Of a stretch of 64,000 nt of DNA, positions 1-10,300 are shown one piece after another (the stretch's first letter is position 1; every line of letters starts with the position of its first letter). The notes beneath the pieces were generated by a model. That model had not been told where the DNA came from and ran no database searches. It saw only the letters and a program-made list of their open reading frames with translations. Source of the stretch: Phocoena phocoena (Eukaryota > Chordata > Mammalia > Artiodactyla > Phocoenidae); the NCBI RefSeq assembly GCF_963924675.1, contig NC_089232.1:40614659-40678658 (forward strand), written 5' to 3'. A program made the translations under genes and the position numbers.

Positions 1-240
1 TTTCCTCAGACGTCTATGATTCATCTTAAGCTACCCATTCATTCTAAGAAAAGAATTCTAAAAAGTTGATAGAAAACCTGTGGATTTTACTCTAGATGAA
101 AAAATGACAAACCAGTGATTTCATTCAGGGACCACAAGGTGTCATTATTTATAGATCTTTCCTCATAAGATTTTTAATGTAGTTTATACAGCATTTTTAT
201 GTTTGAAAGGGTTCTTTCACTTTATTTCTGTCTGTCATAT
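1..240. other. unannotated sequence
   Basis: No repeat family, open frame or RNA gene is recognisable here. It may be the far 3' end of the old L1 that follows, but the match is too weak to call. Confidence 0.3.
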
Positions 241-1000
241 TTCTTCAAATTTTTACTATTTATTTTAACTTGTATTTCTTGGATCAGTAAGGCAGTTGAA
301 CACCATTTCATGGTGTTTCATGGTTTATGTCTAATTTCTGAATAAACTTATTTTACCTATACATAATTTTCTCTTGTCATTTTGATCTTTAACACTTAAG
401 AACACTCTGTGTCTTAAAGTTATTAACCTTGTGTATATATTGATACTTTCCATTTAATTTTCAACTTTGATTATGGTATATTTTAAAGTAAACAGATGTT
501 TTAGTTTTGTCTTTACAGACTTTTCAATGTGATTCTTAGTAGTTTATGACCTTGTAATCATGTTAAAAATTGTATTATCCATATCATATAATGAAAATGA
601 CTTCCTGTATTTTCTCCTAGTGATTTTATTCTTTTATTTTTTGTATATACTTTTTTCTTTGTTGGGAGTTGCACATCTAATTTTATTTTTCCCCTCAAAA
701 TTAGCAGTTGTGGCAGTCAAATTAATTAAACAGTCCATCTATTCCCCAAGTGATTTGAAAAGCTACCTCATTTTGTCATAAATTGACATGGACTTCATTT
801 CACTGTTTTCTTTCTCTGTTCATGGTCCAGATCACACTGTTTTAATTACTGTAGTTTTATAATACATTTTTATATTCTTTCTCTTTTTTAACATAGTTTT
901 TCTTATTTATTTGTATGCAAGGTATACATAGAGAGCTGATATTTTAATAGGACCCATAATATAACATAGTTCCTTTTTATGTTTTCTGTTACCATGCTCT
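241..1000 (-). mobile_element. old L1 (L1M-type) ORF2 C-terminal / 3' fragment
   Basis: Read on the minus strand this matches the C-terminal part of L1 ORF2. The stretch at about 826-870 is the complement of the conserved block that encodes a [17 protein letters not shown] peptide. About 430-520 resembles the antisense of the IYKELL-to-WEKIFAN region in older L1s. The copy is far more diverged than the L1 at 1050-3400 and carries many stops. L1 ORF2 encodes an endonuclease and reverse transcriptase; only its C-terminal tail would lie here. It could be the 3' continuation of the neighbouring L1, but the difference in divergence suggests a separate, older insertion. Confidence 0.6.
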
Positions 1001-1009
1001 TATTATCTT

Positions 1010-1013
1010 TTAT

Positions 1014-1049
<36 letters not shown>
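1010..1049. repeat. (TA)n microsatellite
   Basis: A near-perfect TA dinucleotide run sits exactly at the broken 3' edge of the next L1. Such tracts often mutate by slippage and may hide the original insertion junction. Confidence 0.95.
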
Positions 1050-1052
<3 letters not shown>

Positions 1053-2055
1053 ATATAGTATCATGTCTTCTGCAAACAGTGACCATTTTACTTTTCCTTT
1101 TCAAATTTGGATTCATTTTATTTCTTTTTCTTCCCTGATTGCTGTAGCTAAGACTTTAAAAAAATGATGTTGAATAAAAGTGGCAAAAGTGGTGGTCTTG
1201 TTCCTGATCTTAGAGGAAATGCTTTTAGCTTTTCACTGTTGTGTATGATGTTAGCAGTTGGTTTATCATATATGCCCTTTATTATGTTCAGGTAGGTTCT
1301 CTCTATGCCCACTTTCTGGAGAGTTTTTATCAGAAATCAGTGTTGAATTTTGTCAAAAGCTTTTTCTGCATCTATTGAGATGATCATATGGTTTTTATTC
1401 TTCAATTTGTTGATGTGGTGTATCACACTGATTGATTTGTGGATATTGAAAAATCCTTACACCCCTGGCATAAATCCCAGTTGATCATGGTGTATGATCT
1501 TTTCAATGTATTGTTGGATTCAGTTTGCTGGTATTTTGTTGAAGATTTTTGCATCTATGTTCATCAGTGATATTTGTTTATAACTTTCTGTTTTTGTGAT
1601 ATCTTTTTCTGGTTTGGCTATCAGGGTGATGGTGGCCTCATGGAATCAGTTTGGAAGTGTTCCTTCCTTTGTAATTTTTTGGAATAGTTCCAGAAAGATA
1701 GGTTTTAACTCTTCTCCAAATGTTTGATAGAATTTGCCTGTGAAGCCATCTGGTTCTGGACTTTTGTTTTTTGGAAGTTTTTAAATCACAGCTTCAGTTT
1801 CATTACGAAAGATTGTACCTTTCTAAGAATGTGTCCATTTCTTCCAGGTTGTCCATTTTATTGGCATAGAGTTGCTTGTAGTAGTCTCTTAGGATGCTTT
1901 GTATTTCTGCGGTGTCTGTTGTAACTTCTCCTTTTTCATATCTAATTTTATTGATTTGAGTCCTCTCCTTTTTTTTCTTGATGAGTCTGGCTAAAGGTTT
2001 ATCAATTTTGTTTGTCTTTTCAAAGAACCAGCTTTTAGTTTCAGATCTTTTCTAG
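1050..2055 (-). pseudogene. L1 ORF2 reverse transcriptase fragment
   Basis: Minus-strand remnant of the ORF2 polymerase domain. It runs from the FFEKINKI-like block (near 2035) through the [12 protein letters not shown] block (about 1460-1500) to the active-site FADD region (about 1060). The endonuclease domain and everything after the active site are absent. No frame stays open across it. Confidence 0.85.
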
Positions 2056-2461
2056 TATTATATTCATCCCAGAAGTCTTTTAGACTGTCCTGGTTTCTTT
2101 TCTTTTTTCTTTATTCTGTTCTGCCATTGTGATTTCCACCAATCTGTCTTCCAGCTCACTTATCCATTCTTCTGCCTCATTTATTCTGCTATTGATTCCT
2201 TCTAGTGTATTTTTCATTTCAGTTATTGTATTGTTCATCTCTGTTTGTTAGTTCTTTAAGTCTTCTGGCTCTTTGTTAAACAGTTCTTATATCTTCTCAG
2301 TCTGTGCCTCCATTCTTTTTCTGAGATCTTGGATCATCTATCTTTACTGTCATTATTCTGAATTCTTTTTTCAGGCAGATTGCCTATCTCCACTTTCTTA
2401 GTTGCTGTTCTGGGGTTTTATCTTGTTCCTTCATCTGGAACATATTTCTCTGCCATCTCAT
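2056..2461 (-). pseudogene. L1 ORF1 N-terminal fragment
   Basis: L1 ORF1 encodes an RNA-binding trimeric chaperone of the retrotransposon particle. The minus strand from about 2461, where two in-phase ATG codons lie, to about 2056 matches the N-terminal and coiled-coil part, the same sequence seen on the plus strand at 35799-36250. The C-terminal RNA-binding part is missing because of the junction with ORF2. Stops interrupt the frame. Confidence 0.75.
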
Positions 2462-2540
2462 TTTGTCTTTCTGTGTTTAGGGGCTCTGTTCCACAGGCTG
2501 CAGGACTGTAGTTTTTCTTGCTTCTGGTGTCTGCCTTCTG

Positions 2541-3217
2541 GTGGGTGAGGTTGGTGCAGGAGCTTGTGCAGGCTTCCTGATGGAAGGGGACTGGTGCCTG
2601 CCCACTGGTGGGTGGGGCTGGATCTTGTCCCTCTGGTGGGCAGGGCCAGGTCAAGTGGCATGTCTAGAAGTAGCTGTGAGCCCAGAAAGACTTCAGGCAG
2701 CCTGTCTGTTGATATGTGGGGCTGTGTTCCCACCCTGCTGGTTGTTCACCCTGAGGCCTCCCAGTACTGGAGTCTGCAGGCTGTTGGATGGGGCCAGGTC
2801 TTGGTGCCAAAATGGCAACCTCTGGGAGAGCTCACACCAAGGAATATTCCCTAGGACCTCCATCACCAGTGCCCTTACCCCCACAGTGAGCTACAGCCGA
2901 CCCCCACCAAGACCCACAGGTAGGTCTGGCCCAGGCTCCTATGGAGTCACTGTTTTTCCCTGGGTCTCAGTGCACGTGAAAACTTGTGTGTGCCCTTCAA
3001 GAGTGAAGTCTCTGTTTCCCCCTGTCCTGTTGAGCTCCTGCACTCAAGCCCCACTGGCATTCAAAGCCAAATGCTCTGGGGGCTCCTCATCCTGATACCA
3101 GACCCCCAGGCTGGGGAGCCTGATGTGAGGCTCAGAACTGTCATTCCTGTGGGAGCCCTGTGCTATATAATTTTTTTCCAGTTTGTGGGTCGCCCAATCA
3201 ATGGGTATGGGATGTAA
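2541..3217 (+). other. open frame antisense to the L1 5'UTR (ORF0-like position)
   Basis: Two overlapping plus-strand frames run against the L1 5'UTR: 2541-3095 (184 codons) and 2984-3217 (77 codons), offset by a frameshift. Short peptide matches tie them to the antisense frame of the independent L1 at 22440-22903: CPSRVKSLFPPVL here against CPPRAESLFPPVL there, and DPQAGEPDVRLR against DPQIGKPNVGLR. Primate L1s carry an antisense ORF0 in their 5'UTR, but I see no claim to homology beyond position. The frame may be open simply because the 5'UTR is GC-rich, so expression is not implied. Confidence 0.4.
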
Positions 3218-3400
3218 TTTATATTGTGAAAGCACCCGTCCTTACCATTTTGTTGTAGCTTCTTCTTTGTCTTTGGATGTAGAATATCTTTTTTGGTAGG
3301 TTCCAGTCTTTTTTTGTCAGTGGTTGTTCAGCAGTTAGTTGTGATTTTGGTGTTTTCATGAAAGAGCTCAAGTCCTTCTACTCCACCATCTTGTCTCCTA

Positions 3401-3548
3401 TGGTATATTAAATAATGTATTGAAGACAGAGGACTATTTGGCTTGCAGAATGTTTGCATTAGCTTTACAAAATAAGCGGATATCATGGGAATAAAAGATG
3501 CCAAATATCAAACCCAACTTAAAAGACTAATTTTTCATAAATTTTACA
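3401..3548. other. unannotated spacer
   Basis: Short unique stretch between the L1 5' end and a DNA-transposon fragment. Nothing is recognisable. Confidence 0.3.
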
Positions 3549-3715
3549 CAGTTATCCCTTGGTCTGTGGGGGACTGGTTCCAGGACCCCCTTGGATAAGA
3601 AAATCTACGGATGCTCAAGTCCCTTATGTAAAATGACTTAATACAATCCAGCCTTCCATATCCGTGGATGCAGAACGCTGTGGATAAGGAGAATGAACTA
3701 TATATAGGCACAGGT
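3549..3715 (+). mobile_element. Tigger/MER44-like DNA transposon fragment
   Basis: It begins CAGTTATCCCTTGGTCTGTG, followed by the block on a bright-to-dark theme of GGGGGACTGGTTCCAGGACC and a TCCGTGGATGC block. That is typical of non-autonomous pogo/Tigger-group elements with internal inverted copies. The right end is not clear. The family name is from memory, and MER44 versus another Tigger-derived MER cannot be decided by eye. Confidence 0.6.
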
Positions 3716-4028
3716 ATAAAACGTTACAGATCCTTAAATGGATATGTCCCTCTTCAGATGGCAACATCAAGAATCACAACCTCTGTTGGCTCATCCCTCT
3801 TCTCATCACCACAGCAACCCACAACTCATAATAAGCAGTGAAAAGTATTACTAGGGGAGATGGAGACCAGCAACATGTGCCCCTTATTTGCGGATGCTTT
3901 TCCTCAGGGGAATAATCTTTTGATTTTGGCTTACCCTAAAGAATCTTAGTATACTCTGATATGCAGATACATCTAGTCAGAACTTGAAAATTTTCATTTG
4001 GATCATAGGCAGAGTCAAAGTTGAGTAT
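3716..4028. other. unannotated sequence
   Basis: Could include the degraded right half of the DNA transposon; no end repeat was found. Confidence 0.3.
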
Positions 4029-4419
4029 CAAGAATGCTACTCAGGACTTCTCTGGTGGCACAGTGGTTAAGAATCCTCCTGCCAATGCAGGGGACATGGG
4101 TTCAATCCCTGGTCTGGGAAGATCCCACATGCCATGGAGCAACTAAGCCTGTGTGCCACAACTACTGAGCCTGCGCTCTAGAGCCCGCGAGGCACAACTA
4201 CTGAAGCCTGCGTGCTCTAGGGCCCGCATGCTAAAACTACTGAGCCTGTGTGCTTCAACTACTGAAGCCAGCACACCTAGAGCCTGTGCTCTGCAACAAG
4301 AGGAGCCACCACAGTGACAAGCCCACACACCGCAATGCAACTAGAGAAAGCCTGCACGTAGCAAAAGGACCCAACGCAGCCAAAAATAAATACATAAACA
4401 AAACAAGAATGCTACTCAG
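4029..4419 (+). mobile_element. CHR-1-like tRNA-derived SINE with target-site duplication
   Basis: The element spans about 4045-4403. It begins ACTTCTCTGGTGGCACAGTG, the Pol III A-box region of a tRNA-Glu-like head, and carries a B-box-like GGGTTCAATCC near 4099. A body of short GAGCCTG/CAACTACTGA repeats follows, then an A-rich tail (about 4381-4403). It is flanked by a perfect 16-bp direct repeat, CAAGAATGCTACTCAG, at 4029-4044 and 4404-4419, which proves retroposition. The body repeat makes the copy longer than the 13588, 20631 and 29004 SINEs. It is mobilised by L1-type machinery and encodes no protein. Confidence 0.92.
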
Positions 4420-4479
4420 ACTTCTAGGTATGATTTCCCTAGTAGACCCTCAATTAATAAAGGAAATACCAAGCTTACA

Positions 4480-4830
4480 TAGACCTTTCTTTTTTTTTTT
4501 TAATAGACGCTATTTTTTAAGAGCAGTTTTATGTTCACAGCAAAATTGTGAGGAAGGTAGAGATTTCCCACATACCGCATCCCCAAACATGGATTGCCTC
4601 TCCCATTATCAGCATCACACCAGAGTGAAATTTTTGTTGCAATTGATGAACCTACAGTGACACATCATTATCAGTCATTGTTCATAGTTTACATTAGGAT
4701 TCACTCTTGGTGTTGTATATCCCATGAGTTTTGAAAAATATGTAATGACATGGATCCATCATTATACTATCATATAGAGTAGTTTCATTGGCCCCCAAAC
4801 TCTCTGTGCTGTGCATAGACCCTTCTTGAT
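4480..4830 (-). mobile_element. old L1 3'UTR fragment
   Basis: It starts with a T-rich run (complement of a poly(A) tail), then a block containing AAGAGCAGTTTTATGTTCAC and AACCTACAGTGACACATCAT, typical of an old mammalian L1M 3'UTR in antisense. No coding part is included. Confidence 0.7.
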
Positions 4831-6802
4831 AAATACTGAGCAGATTTTAACTTCCAACTCTGATATATTCTAATCACACAGTAAGAAAATCAAATGTTTT
4901 GAACTAACAGGGAATATAAGTTATCAATCTGGAGCATATTAACTATAACAGATGGGTATCTATCCAAAGAGCAAAAGATACAACACAAGAAGCAAAGGGA
5001 GAGAGGAGTTCAGGGCAAACACGAAAAAGAGGAGGGATGTATGCTGTAAGAATCGGCCTCAGCACTGAGTACCAGGGTGCTCACCTCAATTCCTTCTGAG
5101 AATCCATCTTTTAAGCCTCTACAGACACTCCACAGAATACCTCCATCACTCTAATTATGGAATCTCACCCAGAATTCCTTAAAGTGAATATGAAACTGAT
5201 CAGACCCCTTCTGCTGTCTACTTACAAGCAAACCCACAGCTGTATGTCTCAGGCTATGTATGCATAGCTCAGGGTTCTGGCTTGCAAAGGTTATTTCCGA
5301 GCTTTTATTTAAATTTCCTTTTCACCAACTTCTTTTAAAAGAAAGTATTTAGATGGAGTTTTTGTTGTTAGGTTTTGTTTTTTCTATTTTTGTTGTTGTT
5401 TTATTTTTCAGCAGAGCTGTTGCATAACACAATTGGTTTTTCATGCTTTATAGGAAAGCAGGCCACCTTCCTTCATAAAGGGTGAGGGCACTGATGTGCC
5501 TTCCAATCACTTGATTCTATTGTTCTAAGCAGTCCTTTCAATGTTTTTGGCAGGCTCAGGCTTCTGTGCTACTATGGCCTTATTTTATTATTGTTTGGAG
5601 GGGAGTGCAGTGTGATTATCCATTCTTCCTTCAGGCAGAGCAAGCCATCTGGAATGTTTATTAAGCCCGCCGGCTGATCAGGAGGCTAGAACTCTGGTGA
5701 TACACATGAACGTGGGTTGTTCTACATCATCACAGCTTTGTTCCTCTGATGATGTAGCACACAGAGAGGGCCCCGCTAATGGATTTAGAGCACTTCACAG
5801 TGGAGGTGCCATGGGCTGAATGGGGAAAGATATATTTTTGGCCTCTGGGTAATTGACTGGAGGATGGTAGAAAAATGTTTAATGTAAAGCAAGAAGGCTT
5901 TAAAACTTTTAAATGTTTAATTTGGGGTGGTAGAAGGGCAGGTGATCAGCAAGAGGTTTGAGGAGCGGCCTTTGAAGCCCAAATCTTTGTGATGAGGTCA
6001 TGCCCCCCTAAGCTCGTATGTCGCTCTGTGTAAAAAGATCAGTTGAGCTTGTCCAAAAATAAAATGCTACTATTCTAATTTTAAAATTTAGGCATTTCCT
6101 GGCCCGCACTAAGCAGTACTTATATTTCTTTCCTTTTAGTAGTGTCACTGCAAAGAAAGAGGAACATTTTTCCTTTTGCTATAAATTTTGGTCTGTAATT
6201 GTTGAACACATTTTTTGCAGGAAGGCAAAGTTTGTCTCTTCCTGCTTTCGCTGTTTGTAAAAATGAGTGTTTGTGGAGCTGCAACGAATAATTTATAATG
6301 AAGATTTGGGTTTCTTTTTCAGTTTAATTTGGGTTTTACACTGAGTCAACTTTTCAGTCAATTATAGAACTATGATTAGTTACCAGTCACTTAAATAAGC
6401 ACCTTTTAAAAATAGACCTATAAAAATGATACAGGGACTAACCACCGATGTGAGAAATCTCATGCAGGGCCACCGGAACCATAATAAGAGGAAGAAAAGA
6501 TGGTTGAGCATATAAAACCTGTGTTTGGGTAAATCACAAGATATGCTAGTTACCCAACCTCCTGCATAAATCTGCCCTGAGCCAGTTTATTTCAGTGCAC
6601 AGGATATGCTACCAATAGATCCTTTAGTAAACCCTTGACAAGAGAAATGAGTAATTTACCTTTATATGAAGATGAATGTATCAGGTTGAGGAGCTCCATG
6701 TAAAACATCTTGTCTGATTTTATAGTTTGTGTCTATTAATCTAGATATAGGCAAATGTATGTTTAAAGTTGAGCATATCAACAGAGATGTGGTTATATAT
6801 AT
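4831..6802. other. unannotated, repeat-poor sequence
   Basis: No gene or recognisable mobile element. About 6120-6400 is AT-rich with several TAAT/ATTA-type cores and low repeat content, as conserved non-coding elements often are; conservation itself cannot be seen from one sequence. Confidence 0.3.
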
Positions 6803-6885
6803 TGCATGTATGTGTGAGTATATATTTATCTATCTATATATATATATATATACACTCAGAGAAAATAGATATATATATTTATATT
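6803..6885. repeat. (TATC)n/(TA)n simple repeat
   Basis: TATCTATC passes into a pure TA run (about 6835-6851), followed by more AT-rich sequence. Confidence 0.85.
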
Positions 6886-6999
6886 CACATCCTTATGTTT
6901 TTCTCTACAGTCAAATTAGTGACATCTAATCCACTTCACCAAAAGTCGGAGCTAAACTAATATTACAGATGGAGCTAATCCTTTCAGACACATACATCT

Positions 7000-7520
7000 C
7001 TGTATCAGTGGTCTATTGTCACAACAATGATTCACAATAACTACTGCTCCTCAAATGATGTGGCTTCATATAGTAACCATTTACTATTGCTCATGAGGCT
7101 ATGGGTTAGGCCACCGGGCCGTACTGGTCCGGCGCTGCTCACGCATGCATCTGAGTTAAGCTGCAAGTCAGCGAGGTAGCTTTGCAGTCTTAGCTGGTCC
7201 TGTCCCACAGCTGGAGCCTCACCTAGGAAAACTTGGCTAACTTGTTCTACTTCTCATGTTCTCTCCTCCTCCAGGCTAGACTGGGCTTTTTTAACAGCGA
7301 CAGAGAGAGAGACCACAAGGCTTCCTGAGGCCTAGGTTCTGAATTGGCATGTTGTCACTCCTTCCACATTCTATTGGTCAAATCAAGTCACAAGGCCAGT
7401 CCAGGTTCCCAGTGGTAGGTAGACCCCACTTCATTATAGGTAGAGCTGCAAAGTCACCTTACAAATGATGTGGAGATCAGAAGGGTGAAGCTAGCTCCTA
7501 CCTCCCTGCAGCTCAGTTTG
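7000..7520 (+). mobile_element. MaLR (MLT1-type) LTR fragment
   Basis: It opens with TGTATCAGTGGTCTATTGTC, resembling the TGTATTAGTTTCCTATTGCTG start of MLT1 LTRs. Later blocks (CAGCTGGAGCC, CACATTCTATTGGTCAAATC) fit the same family. MaLR LTRs are solo long terminal repeats of ancient ERVL-related retrotransposons; no internal gag or pol sequence is attached. The right end is uncertain. Confidence 0.55.
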
Positions 7521-9014
7521 TGGAATGTCAGGACACATTCCTGTCAGGCGAATGCTTGCATTCTTTTCTATCACCGTTTCTCACATACTTAACTCTGTGC
7601 CTTCTAAAATTAAACAATGCTGTACAAATGTTTGCCCCTGAGCCCCAATAAACCATCTACAAATTTCAAATATCAGTGTTCTCAAAATAAGATCCAATAT
7701 ATAAATGACTGTTGACCATAATCTTGGTCCTGTCTATACGAAGCAAAAAGTGAAGATTCACCAGTTGAGATTATTTTACATACTGTGCCCAGGAAGTCTA
7801 GAAAATGTCATAAGTTCAGCCCTCTTGTTAAGAATTTCTTAAACTAATTAGGCTTCTACTTAAAACTCTCAGGAATAATATTTTGGTTCCACTTATAACC
7901 TCTCTCTGCCCCAGTGTCTTCATCTATAAATGTAGTGTATCAGAATGTGATTTCAAGGATTTAAGCCTTTTCATGCTAAAATTCCATTCTTTTCTTATAA
8001 AAATGGAGACACTTCTCTTTGAAGTCATTTTCTAGATTTTTTTCTAGGCTTCTCTAACTGTGCCCACCAATCCTCCCCCTCCATGTAGTATGTAGAAGAG
8101 CACTGATTAGGAATAGTAGGCAGTTTTTAATATCAGGAATATTAAAAACAAACAAGTAAACAACCTCAAAGTTGTTTGAAATTCGATGTGATAGCAGCTC
8201 ACCAGTTATCCAGTTAACATGAAAACCTGTCTATCTGTTTCATACTCAAAGGTGAAGCTCAGACAGCTTTCAGTTCATTTCAACCGGAAAAAAAACTGTT
8301 TAATGTCAGCTTAGTTTTCTGGAGAAGTGCTCACATGGCCTACCTACTCTTTACCTCTCCAAACTTCTGCTCTTGATTTTCTTTTCTTGTGTATAGTACG
8401 TATCAAGTATTTATTCAGTGCTTTGACAGCCAGGTGGACAAGAATCCACTTGTCTTTTGTGCCTACCTATTTTACATAGAAGAGACTCCTGGGAATATGG
8501 GAACTTAGAAAGATAGTGGTTAGTGAGGCAGACAGACTTGGGTAGAGGTCCATATGGAGGCTAGATCACAGGGAGAATTAACGGGACCAATGAGACCCTG
8601 TATCGTAAGCAAAGATAAAGTCTGATAATTTCTCAATGGAAAAAACTCCAAAATTAAAAGATGTAATATGTCACACCTCAATCAAACCCTGCTGTGGTAC
8701 CCTACCCTCCCTCCTCCAATCCAAACAAACCTACAAAGGGCCAGTTTGATCCTGACTCTGTGAGTGTGAAGATGGAACTCACTGGTCCTTCAAGTTCCAC
8801 TGCCTTCAGAGGCAAGCACACAAGTGCCAGTGCCCTGGTCCCGTGCCGTGGCACTGGCTCTCACTCCATTGGCAAGGTAGTGAGGAGGTTTCTACTGCAG
8901 CCAGCACCTCAGTGATAAAGGGAACAAGGCTTCAACTTGGAGCAGGACTTCTTGGGGCACTTTCTAAATCTAAGTTCTGTGGAGTCTCGGCTGAGATCAT
9001 TGTAGCAAGGATGG
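7521..9014. other. unannotated sequence
   Basis: No recognised repeat or gene. A 73-codon open frame at 8694-8915 has no familiar domain and no support as a gene. Confidence 0.3.
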
Positions 9015-9120
9015 AAAATTAGGGCAGATCAGTGGACATAGGAAAGTCACCCTGGAATTGGGAAATAAAAATTAGGGCAGATCAGTGGACATAGGAAAGT
9101 CACCCTGGAATTGGGAAATA
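9015..9120. repeat. 53-bp tandem duplication
   Basis: A 53-bp unit beginning AAAATTAGGGCAGATCAGTG at 9015 is repeated at 9068 with no or almost no differences, so the duplication is recent. Confidence 0.95.
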
Positions 9121-9274
9121 TTTGGGGAGAAGAACTCTGTAAATTTAGTTTTTCTGCAGAAACGAGATTGGTATTGGGGCATCAAGGTTTGAGTAATAGT
9201 GTTAACGAGACTGCATTTATATTCAGCAGCTTTTAAACCCTGAGCCTTTTGTTTTACCTGAATTTCAATCTCAT

Positions 9275-9425
9275 TTGATTTTGTGAGGTATTATTACTTC
9301 CACTTTACAAGTGAAGAAACAGAGGCTCAGAGAAGTTAGGTGACTTGTCCAAGCCACATGGTTGAGATTTAAGGCCAGTTCTCTGTGACTCTGAAGGCTG
9401 AACCCTCTCTGCTACCCCACAGAGC
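9275..9425 (-). mobile_element. MIR SINE fragment
   Basis: The complement of the MIR core is plain: TTACAAGTGAAGAAACAGAG then GGTGACTTGTCCAAGCCACA. MIR is an ancient tRNA-derived SINE shared by all mammals. Confidence 0.85.
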
Positions 9426-9869
9426 AGCAGACTCTTCTTCCCTCTGCTTTGGGAGTTATTTCTGTTGAGTTGGTTCTGAGTCACTCGCCTAGTGTCAGTC
9501 CTAGTGTTCTCTTCATCAGTGTTTGTCTACGAGTGTCTAGCACTAATTGACCTACATTTTGAACCTTGAGAACCAAAATATATTAACAACTGAATTAGGA
9601 ACAATGCCTGAAACTTTGCTTCCTAGTTTGTAATAAGTGAATACTGGTCTCCATAATCTATAATGTCATTTCTGACATTTTTTATATTATGAACATTTCT
9701 GGACTTTTCCATTGGTAATAAAACCAGCCAGTTGCCAACATATCCTTAAATATTTAACTTTCATTTCCATAAGGTCTAAAACATCCATTCAGAACCACCA
9801 TTGGAAGAGTCTAGGATTGCAGCCTGGCAGATTCTCTCCCCTTAATCTATCCTACCTGATAACCTATTA
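9426..9869. other. unannotated sequence
   Basis: Nothing recognised. Confidence 0.3.
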
Positions 9870-10300
9870 TTGACCAAACATAGTGCTAAATACATAAAGC
9901 ATATTCCTGTTCTAAGCAAGATCACTACTCTCACTATATACACAGTAATGCAAGTAGCACTGGGTTTGATTGAATGTTCATGTTACCCACTGCTGAACTA
10001 AATACTATAACTCTTCTGAGATAGAAGGTCTTTAGAAACTAGAATAGGAATCAAAGGCTTCAAGGCAGTTGGGAGGAGTTAGACTTAAGTGAACCCTGAA
10101 GGGTGGATAGGTATTGAAGGGAAGACAATTGCTGAGGATTTTCTGACATGGATAACAATTCTGGCAGATTTAGGAATGGTGAAAACTGGAAACCCTGAAG
10201 GATAGTGGTATATATTAAAGGGAAGGGGCCAAAGCTAGTGTACTTCTTGGTGAAAAGACATGGAATAAGGGGTAAGAAGATGTTCCTTGAGGATAGGTTT
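9870..10300 (-). mobile_element. possible L2 3' fragment
   Basis: Weak resemblance to antisense L2: a decayed block near 9872-9910 fits the complement of the L2 3' end, and AGTGAACCCTGAAGGGTGGA near 10088 fits an upstream block. L2 is an ancient CR1-clade LINE. The match is by eye and could be chance. Confidence 0.35.

Larger units (their letters stand above)
1050..3400 (-). mobile_element. L1 with complete 5'UTR, internal deletion, 3' truncated
   Basis: Autonomous non-LTR retrotransposon on the minus strand. The 5' end is at about 3400, where the complement reads GAGACAAGATGGTGGAG, the usual L1 start. In sense order it holds the 5'UTR (3400-2462), the start of ORF1 (2461 to about 2057), a junction, then the RT half of ORF2 (about 2055 to 1050), ending at the catalytic FADD block. 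Compared with the longer L1 at 35677-41050, about 1.7 kb is missing between ORF1 and ORF2, and about 2.1 kb of the 3' end is missing. Numerous stops and frameshifts mean it is dead. A 3' truncation is unusual for L1, which is normally truncated at the 5' end. Confidence 0.9.

Noticed and set aside
4143..4340. Repeating ALE-ARAL peptide frame on the minus strand
   Set aside because: Comes from the short internal repeats of the CHR-1-like SINE.
4045..4403. Short repeats considered as a CRISPR array
   Set aside because: Repeat units are imperfect, spacers are not unique, and the sequence is a mammalian SINE.
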